Assembly (NCBI GenBank): GCA_033239125.1
Contig: BSWB01000004.1
Location: 125,001,235 to 125,065,234 of the forward strand
Length of the DNA stretch: 64,000 bases
Origin: Fagopyrum homotropicum
Lineage: Eukaryota; Streptophyta; Magnoliopsida; Caryophyllales; Polygonaceae
Reading direction: 5' to 3'
Below are positions 10,660 through 22,340 of this stretch, piece after piece. The position numbers and the translations under genes are program-made. The notes under the pieces were generated by a model that saw only the letters and a program-made list of their open reading frames with translations, ran no database searches and was not told where the DNA came from. The stretch's first letter is position 1. Every line of letters begins with the position of its first letter.

Positions 10660-13574
10660 CCTTTGAAGAGACGGGTTTGTCATCAGGACTGTACGAGCAG
10701 CGAGCTGATAGCACAGGGATGTGACGCCTTCTAGTTTTATACCATAAAGGAGCGAGATAGTCCAACAATTGAAGGTATTCCAGTTGTTTATGAGTTTATA
10801 GACGTGTTACTGAACCGTCTAGTTGCCACCTCAGCGGAGTGTGGACATTGTTATCGAGTTGAAGTATGATACGAGATTGAATGGGAAAGCCACACTATAT
10901 GGTGCTTGTTAAGATATTGTACTAATAACTTGAAAAGTTTACTGAAACGGGTTTACCCTAGTGGGTTCCATGTTCCGTATTGACGACCTAACGAGTTAAC
11001 TTCAAGAAGCAATTGTGTTTTCAGGATTCCTTTATGCTCAACATATCCCTAGTCATGGATGAGAGAGCAGCATGTGTATGAGATAGCATCCCATACCCGT
11101 TATGGACACTACGGGTTTGTAGTGATGTCATTTGGGTTGACGAATGTTTCAGTAGTTTTTATGGAGTTGATGAATAGTATCTTCATCGACTTCCTTGATT
11201 AGTTGGTGGTGGACTCCATGGATGACATGTCGGTATACTCTCATAGCAGAGAATAGTAGACCGATCGTCTGAGGACCGTTCTACAGATTTCGAGAGATAG
11301 AGGGTTGTATGCTACGCTCTCTAAGTGTAAGTTGAGATGCCAGTGGTAGCCTTTTTAGGCCATGTTGTCTCCACCAGTGGGATCATGGTTGACCTGGCGA
11401 GAATTAAGTATGTTGTAACGTGGGAGATACTAATGAACATTAAGGAATACGTAGTTTTCTCAGCTCAGCCGATTGCTACCAATGCTTTGACGAAGGATTT
11501 TATATGATTATGTATTCATTTGCGAGTCTTTTGAGAAGACCACCATAACTATGTGATGAAAGCAGTGTGTCTATGTTCTGAAGAGTTGAGGAGGTATTTG
11601 ACCTCTGCTTCCATTCTATTGTAGTTAGAAGATTTTTGGGATCCCGTAATTTATGGTGATACATCTCAGCTAAGTTTGAGATGTGTATTACTACAAAGGA
11701 GTAGGGTTATTGATATGTGTGTTTACAGTTGAGAACGTATGATAAGAACTACTCGACTCATGATTTAGAGTTAGTAGTGGTAGTTCAAGCCTTTAAATTT
11801 TGAAGACCGTACCGGTGTGATCTTCATGTCAGATTTCTATAGATTATAGAAATCTGAAGTATATTTTATGCAACAGGGGTTGAATAACCGCCAATATTAA
11901 GAGCTTAAGTTGATCAAGACTTTGACTTGAAGATTTCATATCATTCAGAGAAGTTGAATGTTGTCGCCGATAACTTGAATGGAAAGACGCTCCAAGAGAA
12001 GATGATTGTGAGACTGATAGTTCAATCTCAGCTTCAAAGAGATCTAGCTTGGCTAGAGTTGGACAATCAGTTCCTTGATAAGGATACCCATTTATACCTC
12101 AGAGGTTCTACCTGGTCTGTTGAATGAGGTCCAACAGACGCAGGAGACCTGCCGACCTTAACAAGGTTTAGAGAAAGGATGTCTCGTACTGAGGCAACAT
12201 AGTTCTCCATGGGAGTAGATGGACTGATGAAGAGTCATGACAACTTTTGTGTACCTGCTGATGCAGATGGAGATAGAGAATATTACGGTATATCCACTGT
12301 ACGCCTTATTCAGTACATTCAGGTACGAGTAAGATGGACCACGAGACGAGACGATTATATTGTATGAAGCCGATATAACCAGATTTGTGATACAGTGTGT
12401 GACCTGTTAGCAGGTCCAGATAGAGTATTTCCGATCTAGAGATAAGCCCCACCCACTACCAGTGCAGTAGTAGAATTTGGGAGGACATCTCTATGGACTT
12501 TTTTATAGGATTGTGACCCAGTAGAAGATTTATGTTATCTGGATTGTTGGTATCAAATTAATGAAACCGGCACGTTTCATTTCTATTAGAAGGACGTGGC
12601 TAGTGAATGAATTGGCTGAGGAGTACACTAGACAGATAGTGAGACTCCATGGTATACCGAGAACGATCATTTCTGATTGAGATGGATGTTTTTAGTTTGA
12701 GATTTTGGGCAGCAGATTCAGACTGCTTTGGGGACGAGTTTGTACCTCATTACTACACTTCACCCCGTGACAGATTGTCAGTTAGAGAGGATCATATAGA
12801 TCTTAAAGATCTATTATAAGTTGTAAGTCGAATGGGAAACGTGGATGGTTATATTACCTTCCATTAATGAGTTTATTATATAACAATGAAGGACGTGCAT
12901 CTTTCTGGGATGGCCCTATGAGGCAATATATATAGACATAGATGCCGTATATCCTTATGCTAGAAGTGATCTAGCAGTAGTAGTAGAAATAACACATGAC
13001 CAGACTCAGGATTTTATAGTTCAAGTAACGATGATTAAAGGAAGAGTGTTGGCTCTACATAGTCGCCATATTGTGTGTGTAGACAAGAGGTGTTAACCTC
13101 TAAAGTTCAAGTGAGAGTTCATGTCCGGCTGGAGGTATCTCAGCTGTGAGACGTTTGTTGTGTATTATGGAAAGGGGAACTGAGTTTCCAATATGTCGGT
13201 TACTTGAGATCTTGATCAGTTTTGTGAAGGCAATATGATGTTTAGCTTTCACTCTGAAGTTGGTGGATGTTCACCCAGTGTTCATGTGTCTCAACTGAGG
13301 AAGTATATACCAGGTTGGAAACACTTTGTGAGTTATAATGATCTAGTGGTTAAGTTGAACCACATCGTTGTTGAGCATCTGATTACATTCTTGGAATAAG
13401 ATATGAAACGCTTGCATTTGAAAGACATTCCCATATTGAGGATATTATGGTCGAGATGAAGACCTGAAGAGGCTATGTGAGAGACTGAGGATAGTGTCCT
13501 GAGGAACTATCTAGAGTATATGTTGGGACAGACCCATTTGTGGGAGCACGAGTAGATCTTAGTGTTATCTTGAT
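10660..13574 (+). pseudogene. Chromovirus pol pseudogene (RT, RNase H, integrase, chromodomain)
   Basis: Fragments occur in the expected order. RT is near 11080-11250 (RYGHYGFVVMSFGLTN, then a DDMSVYS active-site relic). RNase H is near 11740-12000 (THDLELVVVVQAFKFW; YHSEKLNVVADNLNGK). An integrase zinc region is near 12380, the integrase core near 12540-12700, and a chromodomain-like tail near 13400. Stops and frameshifts are frequent throughout. From 12379 the sequence is nearly identical to 5226 onward. It cannot be functional. Confidence 0.75.
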
Positions 13575-13682
13575 GAATGTTGTGCTTATGTGCTTATATG
13601 CCTTGATGTGTTATTCCATGCTAGTTGTGATGTGATTTATGATCTTAGTAGATCTTGATGTGCTAGCGTGATGTATGTTATA

Positions 13683-14089
13683 GCTGGAGATGATTACTTC
13701 CTCCACGCTAACCGAGTATGATTATATTTATAGTTGGAGATGGTTCTTTCCTTCATGCTATTTGAGTGTGATTAGGATTCAGCTGGAGATGGTTCTTTCC
13801 TCCATGCTACCTTGATGGACATAGTTTTAGTGGAGATGTGATTCCTCCATACGATATATATGATTATGGTTTGCTAGAGACGTATTTCCTCTATGCTTGT
13901 GATATGTTTGGGCTAGAGATGTGCTTCCTCTATGCCTTATGATGTGGTATAGCGAGAGACGTGATTCCTCTACGCCTTTGGGTAGCGTTATGGCCCTATT
14001 TCCTGGAGATGATGATTCCTCCATGTTTATACTTGAGGTTATAGATTGTTATAGGTTATGATCTTTTGAACGGAGATGTGATACCTCCG
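13683..14089 (+). repeat. Array of nine small stem-loops (copy 2)
   Basis: This is a near-identical duplicate of 6529-6935. By eye the only difference seen is one base (CAGTTGGAG versus CAGCTGGAG), outside the stem core. Confidence 0.7.
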
Positions 14090-14185
14090 ATAGAAAGAGT
14101 GAGAGTTATAACTCGGCGTATGGGTCGGAGAGGATTTGGGAATTGTTCAAGTTTCGGGACGAAACTTTTTTTTAGGGGTGTGTGA

Positions 14186-16316
14186 TGTAATAGCTAGGAT
14201 TTTCGAATTCTAATTAATGTTGATTAACTTAATCGTTGATAGTAATTGACATATAACTTGCGAAGATTTCCCAAGTGATGAGTATGAGTCCCACCGTTAT
14301 GTTCCTCGCGTAATTTTGGACGTTTGGGGAAATTTTTACTTTTTCCCCCGGGTAATTATTTTTACCCTCCGGTATTATTTGGAGCATTTGGGAGCTCCAA
14401 TTAATAAAAATGCAGTTGAGAGAAATGATCAGGACATCGGATATGTCTTAGATATGAAATAACATGGAGAGGCAAAACGGCCAAAAGAGTCGCTATTTCG
14501 TTTTTTAACGGCTAAGAAAGACGGCTTAGGAATACACGTTTTCCGAGGCAGTTGTGTAATAATTATCCCTACAATATTCCAGATTTAATGTTCCAATCTC
14601 GAGAAGTTTGGAGAAAGAGGTTCGACCCGCCTTTGGATCGGTTAAAGGATAATTATCGACTTTACTAAAGGATAATTATCGTCTTCACTATAAATAGCGG
14701 AAAATCCTTTATTAATTCATTTCCTTTCACGTTTTCTCGTAAAAGCTCTGATTTCTCTCAACCTTCAAACTCAGATCTACTCTCCGTTTCTAATCCGATT
14801 TCAATTCCGTTTGAGATTCTGGATTCCTCTCTTCATTCTCTTCATAACGGTACCGAGTTTCTGCATTTCCGAGTATATGGAGGGCTGGTCGAGCATATAT
14901 GTCACCAGGACGGTTCCGTCGCCCAGATTCCGATGAATTTGATGTTGTCCATGCGTAGCCTGCGTCGTTGTGATTCCGAATCTTCTTTCAGATCATCAAT
15001 CGGGTTAGTAACGAATAAGTTATGAATTTATTCGTTTTCCGTACTGCGATTTGGCCTAAATTGACTTTAGGTTTGTCAAATAGGACAATTAGAAATTCCA
15101 TTATGGTCGTTATATTATTCTGGTGATTATGGGTTCTTGTTTGATGAAATCTGATGACAGGGGGTTTAGAAATTGTCTGCGGGCAAAACGTTATTCTGGC
15201 AAAATCTAATTAATTAATTAAAGGTTAATTAATTAAATTAGGATTAAAATTGAGATTGAGGAATGTTGATTAGATACTACCTTGAGATTTGAGGAATTGT
15301 GAGCTATGTTGAGATATTGAGGTTTAGTTGGTTGTGAGGCTCATAGATTGAGTATGATCCTTATGGATCCTTTTGGGTCTAGGTGTGACCCTTTTGATGA
15401 ATAGAGGTTGATATATCTCTTTATGCCTTTTTATAGGCCGTGTTGTCCCTCCAGTGTAGAGGTGATCGTGGTTGATTTTGTACGAGGTTGAGGTAAGTCC
15501 GTAGGACTTACTTAGCTACCATCCCTATATTGGGTGTTTGCATGAGTGGTGTGTGCTTTATATGTTTGCTATGATATCATGAGTTGTCGTTTTTATCGAC
15601 CTATGTTCTATTGACTGCCCCACTGCGTGGCTGTGATAACCTTTCCCTTTCATCCCGCCGTGGAGTCTGGGAGGTTCTCTGATGTCGGGCCAGACTGGTT
15701 TACAGGAAGGACGCAATCCACTCCCATAGGATACACAGATTGTGTGAGTGATACTCGTACAGCTGGACATTGTACTCAGAGGCGGGGATGTATCGGTCCT
15801 CGTGTCACATACTTTCATCTATCTATATATATACGGTTTTTGAGTGAATGGTTATTATATAAAGATAATAAATGGGTAAATGTGTGATAGCATGCTGATG
15901 TGTTTATCTTTCATGATTGTGCTTGTGCTTATGCATTACCCCATATATGTATGGTTAGCTAACGGTTTCATACCGTGTTGTAGATGTTTACAGGTTAGGC
16001 GCTACTGGGTGATCTGGCAGGGTGACAGGCCGAGGAATCTCGTACATTAGGTGGTTGGTTTGGGGTTGTTTATGTTTTCCCTCCTACGTGAGGATGATGT
16101 CTTGTTTTCCCTCCAATGTGAGGATGTCGTTTCATACTCGGCTATGTTGTCTTTACCTTTATGTTATACTGTTTATGTCGTTTTATGTATTTGTTTTATA
16201 TCTGTCAGTGCCATGTTGTAAGGTCTAGTGAACTTGTTGTCAGGCTAGGGTCAGGATCCATTGTGAGATCCTAACCCAATGTGACATCCCGAGTCCCGCG
16301 GAATCGGGGTGTTACA
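14186..16316 (+). repeat. Chromovirus B 3' LTR
   Basis: This begins TGTAATAGC after the GGACGAAAC box and ends GTTACA at 16316, directly against the LTR of element A (GCTCC at 16317). It is 2131 bp long. A TATA box is at 14689-14696. Confidence 0.85.
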
Positions 16317-16975
16317 GCTCCAAGTCAGATCTTACAACCTTCAACAAGTTTCTTCACAAAAATCACTCAAATCTCACTACGAAGTTGAAATCTACACTAA
16401 TCTCCCTCAAGAACACCCACAAGGGTGTCTTGAAGAGAGCTCCCAATTGGAAGAGTCTTTGGGAAGATGCTAGAGGATGTGAGAGAGGAGGAGAATTGAA
16501 TCCCCAACAGCTTGCAGGCCCACTTATATTCTCCACCAAGATCAAGGCCGGACAAGAGATCGTGGGACACGTGGCTTAAGTTGTCAAAGGCCAAAAATCG
16601 ACCCAGTAGGAAAAAGCGGCCGATTTTCCTGGGTGTTGGTCGATTTTCTTCAACAGAAACTTGTTATGATCATCTAGCCATGACTTGCTCCATTGTTTGC
16701 ACTAACAAGGGTCCTTGTGTCCTTCATTGCTCCAATTATGTTCCTTCAAGGTCTCGGATATGTACCACCATGAGGCTTGACTCTCGAATGTATCGATTAA
16801 TGCCCAAAAGATCCCCGAAATACCTACAAAACCGACAAAAGCTCGTGTAGACGTCTTTTCTAGAAATATGCACGAAATGAGTGTAAACGTCGTGAACTAA
16901 TGTCAAACCGTGCATGAATAACGGGAAAAACTATCTAAATGTATGCCTATACTAACGTCATAAATCACGTTATCA
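16317..16975 (-). repeat. 5' LTR of element A, part 2
   Basis: The sequence resumes at the equivalent of position 972 of the left LTR and runs to the LTR terminus at 16975 (TTATCA on plus; TGATAAC on minus). It contains a second copy of inverted-repeat module 1 at about 16591-16645, with the central palindrome altered to AAAAAGCGGCCGATTTT. Confidence 0.9.
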
Positions 16976-18272
16976 ACAATTTCCGGGGTTAATTCTAGCT
17001 CTTCAAATCCTGCTCCTGGTTCTTCCTTCACATCTTCTAATGCTTTTACATCATCGTCACAATCATGCTCTACTCCTTCCTCCATGATGCTCATACTAAG
17101 AACCTTTTGAAGTGGGTCTTTCATTAGGATTGAACTTACCACCTCTCTAGACTCTTCTTCATCAAAGATGTTAAAGACATCTTCTCTCAAGGCTGGCTCT
17201 TTGATTAAAAAGGAGAGTACGAATTCCACTTTCTCTTCACCTATATTGAAGGATAGCTGTCCATTCTTACAATCTACCATGCATCCGGATGTTGCAAGGA
17301 ATGGTCTCCCAAGAATGATGGAAACTGGATAATCTGCAGGGATGTCAAGAACGACAAAATCTATAGGAATGTAAAACTTACCGAGTATTACAAGAATGTC
17401 TTCTATTATCCCAACTGGCTTAGTGGTGGAACGATTGGCCATGTAAAGTGTTTTCGTCACCGGTCTAGGCTCTCCTAGCCAACCGCCTTGCATAAAGCAA
17501 GTGGTATGATGCTCACACTTGCTCCAAGATCGCAAAGTGCATCATAAGTAACCTCTCCTAAGGTGATGGGTATGCAAAATGATCCCGGATCACGTAGCTT
17601 AGGTGGCATATTCTCTGTCATAGTATTGATGAGTTCGGATGACTCCATACTCATCTTAACTTCTCCACTGTCTTCTAATTTCCTCTTGTTAGAGAGGATT
17701 TTCTTGAGAAATTTCCCATAAGCTGGCAGACCTAAAATTGCGTCCATAAAAGGTATATTAATATGCAGCTTACTCATAAGTTCAATAAACTTACCGAAGT
17801 GTTTGTCTAGGTGCGCCCGCGCTCTAGATTGAGGAAAAGGTAGAGGTGGTTTGTAGGAGGGGGGAGGAACATAGACATCTTCCTTCTCTTTTCCTTTCCC
17901 TTCTTCGATGGTGGTTTCAACTACTATAGGTTGAGGATCGGTAGTTGTTACACCACTCCTAGTAGTGACTGCCATAACCCTTCCCTTTGGGTTATCTTCC
18001 GTCTTCCCGGGAAGTTTCCCTTGATCTCTTGGAACTTCTCCGGCTTTGCTAAACACTTGGTTTTCTAAAGCCTTGTGAGCTTTATCAACCGAAGTTATAT
18101 AGCTCTCCAATCCTTGTAATTTCCCTAGGATCGTCTCTAGCATGGTATCGGACTTGTTCGATCGATTTGATGATTGTTCCTGGCTTTTCAAAGGAGTAGA
18201 AGAAGATGGAGGTGTTAAATCTTTTTCAGCATGAGAATAGGGATTAAGTGGATTTGTTGATTGGATCTCCAA
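16976..18272 (-). pseudogene. Element C gag C-terminus and aspartic protease, frameshifted and truncated
   Basis: Open stretches at 18272-17475 and 17535-16976 cover the spacer after capsid (LETILGKLQGLESY ... QGKLPGKTEDNPKG), the conserved Athila segment SRARAHLDKHFGKF ... MPPKLRDPGSFCIP, and the protease motif DLGASVSIIPLALC, where Athila has Leu in place of the usual Thr of DTGAS. After a frameshift near 17490 come LYMANRS and IILGRPFLATSG, the second protease signature. Another frameshift near 18265 separates it from gag. Element A interrupts it soon after the protease. Confidence 0.8.
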
Positions 18273-19633
18273 TTGCTATTGTTGGAGTTCCTATTGTTGT
18301 TATTCCAGTTGTTGTTCCGGTTATTGTTGCGGTAGTCAATCCTTTGATTGTTATCCCTTCCCATATAGTTGGCTTCCTGCTCCTTAGCCTTTTGAAGACT
18401 AGTTTTGATTACTTCCTTCAACTCTTTGATTTCATTATTGAGGGAAAATATTTGTGTTTGAGAAGCGTGGTTCAACTTAGCTCCCGGATCACCTTGATTC
18501 CGGCTATTTGGGTCCACCTTTCGGTGGGAATACTTCTCAATCACCTGGGCTTGCTTCTCAATGAAGTCCCAAGCATCATCCTCTCTCATGTCCATGAATG
18601 TTCCACAAGAGAGAGATTGGAGATTGAATTGTGTTTCCACATCCAATCCCTTATAGTAGATTTCCAATAATTCCAGCTTTGAAATGTCGTGGTGTGGGCA
18701 ATCCAACAAGATATCCTGAAACCTTTCCCAAGATTGAAACAAACTTTCGTTAGGCTTCATAGAAAAAGCATTTATCTTACCTCTCAATTCCGCCGTTTTG
18801 GATGGCGGGAAGAACTTGGTGAGGAATTCCGAAGATAGATCCTCCCATGTGGCCAGCTTTGTAGCTGGAAGTGTTTGGTACCAAGCCATTGCTTTGTCTT
18901 TCAAAGAAAAGAAGAACGGTTTGATCTTGTAATTACTTGTAGTAGCCTTCTTTGGCTTCATGGTCTCCATGAGAATCTCGAAATTCTGCAAGTGTTGATG
19001 TGGAGATTCAGCACTTGCTCCACCAAACTCACTTTGGCGAACCATGGTGATAACTTGTGGTGTAAAGCTGAACTCCTGGATGTCCTCAGCTCCAAAATTC
19101 ACACCTAGACGGCGCGGTTGCTGAATGGGATCCATCCGTTGCCCCAAAGTTCGGGGTTCATTACCTTCATTAGCAACTCTCACATCCCCAGCTGGAATAC
19201 GAGGAACAACCGGTGGTCTTGGGTTGTAACGAACAAGATGAATCACTAGATTGATTTCCTCAAGTTCCGGCATATCCGGATCGAGCTCTTTATCATCGGA
19301 TGAATCATTCCTAGTGGACTTAGTTGGCTTCTTGACTTTCTTTTTCTTCCTAGATTCATTCAATTCCAACTGCATGTCCAACATCATAGCCCTGAGTTCA
19401 TCAATTTGGAATTGATGACTCGTTTTAGCATCTACACGAGCTTTCACACTCAACTTTAGTTGACGTTGAGCTTCATCCAACTCAGACTGGATGTTTCTCT
19501 CATTATTTTCAGCCATTTTCCTTTCTTTTAACTTCCTTCTTAAAGTTTTCTCCAATTCGGGATCGAAAGGAACTAGATCTTTAGTGGATCTAGTCTTTCG
19601 CATATACCTAAAGAACCTGCAAAGATCACTCAA
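18215..19633 (-). CDS. Element C Athila-type gag
   Basis: This is an open frame of 472 codons. The usual Athila start MRKTRSTKDLVPF is 10 residues in and is the likelier initiator (about 19603). An N-terminal charged, coiled-coil-prone region (about residues 25-110) is followed by a retrotransposon gag (capsid) domain (about residues 200-330) with SLKDKAMAWYQTLP and SEFLTKFFPPSKTAELRGKI. The C-terminal tail is rich in Asn and Arg (about residues 430-455). No CCHC knuckle is present, as is usual in this clade. The frame ends with a short aberrant tail (IHLIPILMLKKI) after a 1-bp shift. The capsid could be made, but the downstream polyprotein could not. Confidence 0.75.
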   Translation of the reverse strand: MSDLCRFFRYMRKTRSTKDLVPFDPELEKTLRRKLKERKMAENNERNIQSELDEAQRQLKLSVKARVDAKTSHQFQIDELRAMMLDMQLELNESRKKKKVKKPTKSTRNDSSDDKELDPDMPELEEINLVIHLVRYNPRPPVVPRIPAGDVRVANEGNEPRTLGQRMDPIQQPRRLGVNFGAEDIQEFSFTPQVITMVRQSEFGGASAESPHQHLQNFEILMETMKPKKATTSNYKIKPFFFSLKDKAMAWYQTLPATKLATWEDLSSEFLTKFFPPSKTAELRGKINAFSMKPNESLFQSWERFQDILLDCPHHDISKLELLEIYYKGLDVETQFNLQSLSCGTFMDMREDDAWDFIEKQAQVIEKYSHRKVDPNSRNQGDPGAKLNHASQTQIFSLNNEIKELKEVIKTSLQKAKEQEANYMGRDNNQRIDYRNNNRNNNWNNNNRNSNNSNWRSNQQIHLIPILMLKKI

Positions 19634-19706
19634 GTAGACTAATCAAATCACAAGAGCAAGAGCTCTCAAGCTAGACAACCGAAAACCAAATTCGGTCTAG
19701 ACCAAA

Positions 19707-19724
19707 TCCCCGGCAACGGCGCCA
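19707..19724 (-). promoter_or_regulatory. Primer binding site of C (tRNA-Asp)
   Basis: The minus strand reads TGGCGCCGTTGCCGGGGA, a perfect match to the A primer site. It lies 6 bp from the LTR end at 19731. Confidence 0.9.
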
Positions 19725-19730
19725 AAAACT

Positions 19731-21224
19731 TGTTCGCTCAAAAGTGTGTGCGTCAAAGTCTTAAATTTATATCTAGAACTCAAAGCAAAGCGAACACGCA
19801 GTGTACAGATCGGCTGTAGCAAGGTAAGAAATTACAGAGTCGAACTCAGGGATTTGGTGAGAATAAATTCGAATTCAATTATCTAGCAAAATGCAAAAGC
19901 TTTTGTGATTAATAAAGGGGGAAATGATTCCAAGGATTTAAGTATCCGACTGCAGCTTTCGATTCAAGACACTTATAATGGATATAAGGACAGAGTTTAT
20001 ATTGCCAATATTATGTGTTCAAAGGTAGGTATCATACGGTGAAGTTCCGAAACCTATTTGTCTAGTCCAAAGGTTCTCTCTATAAGGGTTGTTGAGGCTG
20101 CAATATAGAAAGATCTAAAGACAAGAATTATGTTCAAACTAACTACCTAAAACCCCAGGATATGACTCCCCAAGGTAAAGAATAGAAAGCATACTTAAAA
20201 TCTTAATAAAGGATGTTGAGTCTCTCTATTACCCAAATCTTTTAATCTTAATCTATTAAATGTAGAATCAAGGTTGAAGTCTCTTCATACACTCAATTAG
20301 AGGTTAAAAAGGTTAAACAAGGTTGGGATTTAGGCAAGGATTAAATTTGGTTAAAGATTAATTCAATTAAAGATCGTCAGGGGATTAAATCGACCTGTTC
20401 TTGAGAAAATCGTCCGATTTTCCTGAAGAACAACCCGATTTTCCTATGTCGCAAAGTTAAAATCTAAACTCTCAGGGTCCAAATGTTTGAATGAGTTCAG
20501 TTTATCATCATCTAAGCCTCAATCTTCAACTATTCTCCCCAGAATCACAATGGTTTTAGCCAACCATTTTCAAAATCAAATTAAAATTTAGATTGAGTGA
20601 AATAATTCAAATAAACCCGAATCTTGAATAAAAACTCAATAACCTTCAAATCTGTAAATCAATCTCAAAACTAATCAATGTATCTCTCAATAAACTCAAT
20701 GTCGTGTTCAAAAACCACAAAGATCACAATGGAACAAAGGAATCTAACAAATATAATCAAGATTGACTTCCCGGCAATATTGCTTCAATCCCTCTCCAAG
20801 AATCTTCAATCTCTCACAAACGTGTAAAGATTTCCCGCTGCGGCCGTCCCGTTCTCGTTCCTAGGATTCCAACCTATAGTTTCTTGCTAATGGGCTGTTT
20901 GGCAAAACACTTCTCTAGCCTAAAAGTGATGGGCTTTGAGTCGTCTTTACCATTGGCCGAAAATAGAGAGAAAATCGAGCTAGTCGATTTACACATAAAA
21001 CCGTTCGATTTTTAAGGGGAAAAATCGTCCGATTTTTGTAGTAAAAGGCACGATTTTCTTCAACAGAGAATGCTCGTCTCTTGGCTTGTTTCCTTCCTCC
21101 ATTTATGCTTCTTTTATGCAACTCCTTTGCTCTTTGTGATTCCTCTAAGACTCCTTTAGCTTCCCTAATGATCTTAGATGCTCCTTGCTCCACTTTTGCT
21201 TCCAAATCCACTCAATTTACCTAC
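19731..21224 (-). repeat. 5' LTR of element C, part 1
   Basis: This begins TGTTCGCTC on plus (GAGCGAACA on minus) next to the primer site. It breaks at 21224, where D is inserted, and resumes at 30832. Two inverted-repeat regions are present. Near 20396-20453 an AAAATCG/CGATTTT core is flanked by GTTCTT/AAGAAC. Near 20972-21056 there are several ATCG-containing arms. The LTR is about 1648 bp without D. The CTTACCCGGT motif is eroded here. Confidence 0.85.
21220..21224. repeat. Target-site duplication of element D, left
   Basis: CCTAC directly precedes the TG of D and is matched by CCTAC at 30832-30836. This fixes both ends of D. Confidence 0.9.
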
Positions 21225-22340
21225 TGATAACACGATTTATGATGTTAGATTAGGCACTCATTTAGATAGTTTTCCCGCTCATTCATGCATAGTTTAGCAC
21301 TAGTTCATGACATTTGCACTCAATTCATGTATTTTGTCGAGATAGACGTCTACACGCACTTTTGCGTGCTTTGTAGGTATTTTGGAAGATTTAGGAGCTT
21401 AATCGATACATTTGAATATCATTCCTTGAGGTGACACACCTTCGGCCTCATTAGGAAGCAAGTTAGGAGCTAAGGAGGACACATGGGACCTTGTTGGTGC
21501 ATGTCATGCACCAAATCGTGGCTTAATGATCCAAAACAAGTTGAGGCACCAAAACCACGGCCACTGGGACTTCCACGGGCGTGGAAATGGGCCGTGGTTT
21601 TCCCAAGACAACTGTGACAGCTATCCCATGATCTTCATGGCCGACTCTTGCAAAATTTGGAGGATAAAAGGTGGTCTTGCAAGGCTGTTAGGGGCAGACC
21701 CCTCACTCTCATTCTCTCACACACTCTCAACAACACATATTCTCTCATTGGAAGATTGGATTAGAGCTACTCTTGGAGGAGAAGAAAAGGTTCCATTGGA
21801 GAAGAAGAGAAGAACACACCATTCTTAGTTTTTCATAGTTTTGAGTGAGATTTGTGAAGTCGTTTTGCAAGTGTTTGTAAGAAACGATTGAACCTTCTTT
21901 AGAAGGGTTGTAAGTCCTTCTTGAACTCATATTCAGCTTGGTTTTCTTTGTTCTACTTGTTCATCTCTATTTTACTTCATTCTCTTGATATGGATTCCAT
22001 GATTTTATGCTTGATGACTTTGATTGTGATGATGCATGTTGTTGGCTAAATAGATGTGATTCTAGGGTAAGGAAGTGATGGTTATGGCTTGGACTATGAT
22101 AGGAAGGACTTAGATGTACCTTAGAATGATTCGTTTGCTTGAACCGAGCTACTGTTAGAAACCACGGTTTGTTCTTGCCATTCCACGGCCGTGGAAAGGG
22201 ATGAACAACCCGTTATTCTGACTAACTTGTTTGATTTGATGAATCTAAGTGCTAGAATGTTAGATTGTTGAAATCCTAGTGTTTGTTGAGCTAAATCTAT
22301 CCTAGGGTGACCTAGTGTTAGCATCTAAGTGTTAGAAGAG
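21225..22340 (+). repeat. Truncated LTR of D, unit 1
   Basis: This runs from TGATAACACGATTTATG to GTGTTAGAAGAG, where the sequence switches to integrase. It lacks the last ~723 bp of the full copy at 28993-30831. It contains inverted-repeat module 1 (21551-21601) and module 2, a 16-bp palindrome TTCCACGGCCGTGGAA near 22180. A TATA-like GGATAAAAGG lies near 21660, between the modules. Confidence 0.85.
21551..21601 (+). promoter_or_regulatory. LTR inverted-repeat module 1 of D
   Basis: Outer arms AAAACCACGGCC (21551-21562) and GGCCGTGGTTTT (21590-21601) pair perfectly over 12 bp. An inner pair, TTCCACG/CGTGGAA, lies at 21571-21577 and 21580-21586. Copies in the other two D LTRs (near 25435 and 29319) carry C-to-T changes that leave G:U pairs. 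The E copy has two compensated pair changes. Confidence 0.75.

Larger units (their letters stand above)
5226..16316 (+). mobile_element. Element B: Tekay/Del-like chromovirus, 5'-truncated tandem array
   Basis: The order is partial 3' internal region (5226-7031), LTR (7032-9162), full internal region (9163-14185), LTR (14186-16316). PBS, gag zinc knuckles, RT, RNase H, HHCC integrase and a chromodomain-like tail identify a Ty3/Gypsy chromovirus. Its GGACGAAAC box before the polypurine tract is typical of Tekay/Del. All coding regions are broken by stops. The left end is mid-integrase rather than an LTR, so the first LTR and most of the first internal copy were lost, together with about 560 bp of the target LTR. 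A 5-bp target duplication cannot be checked for that reason. Confidence 0.85.
1..16975 (-). mobile_element. Element A: non-autonomous Athila-clade LTR retrotransposon, split by element B
   Basis: Read on the minus strand, the order is 5' LTR (16975 to 16317, then 5225 to 4652), tRNA-Asp primer site (4645 to 4628), one 333-codon ORF, about 1.9 kb of non-coding sequence, a polypurine tract next to 1632, and the 3' LTR (1631 down, running off the window). The internal part between the LTRs is only about 3.0 kb and has no protease, RT, RNase H or integrase. The element must therefore have moved with proteins from a relative. It is inserted in the protease-RT spacer of element C; the right target-duplication candidate is ACAAT at 16976-16980 and the left one is outside the window. 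Chromovirus B interrupts its 5' LTR. Confidence 0.85.

Noticed and set aside
18248..18670. Plus-strand 140-codon frame rich in Val and Ile
   Set aside because: It is antisense to the Asn-rich gag tail of C (AAT/AAC codons read backwards).
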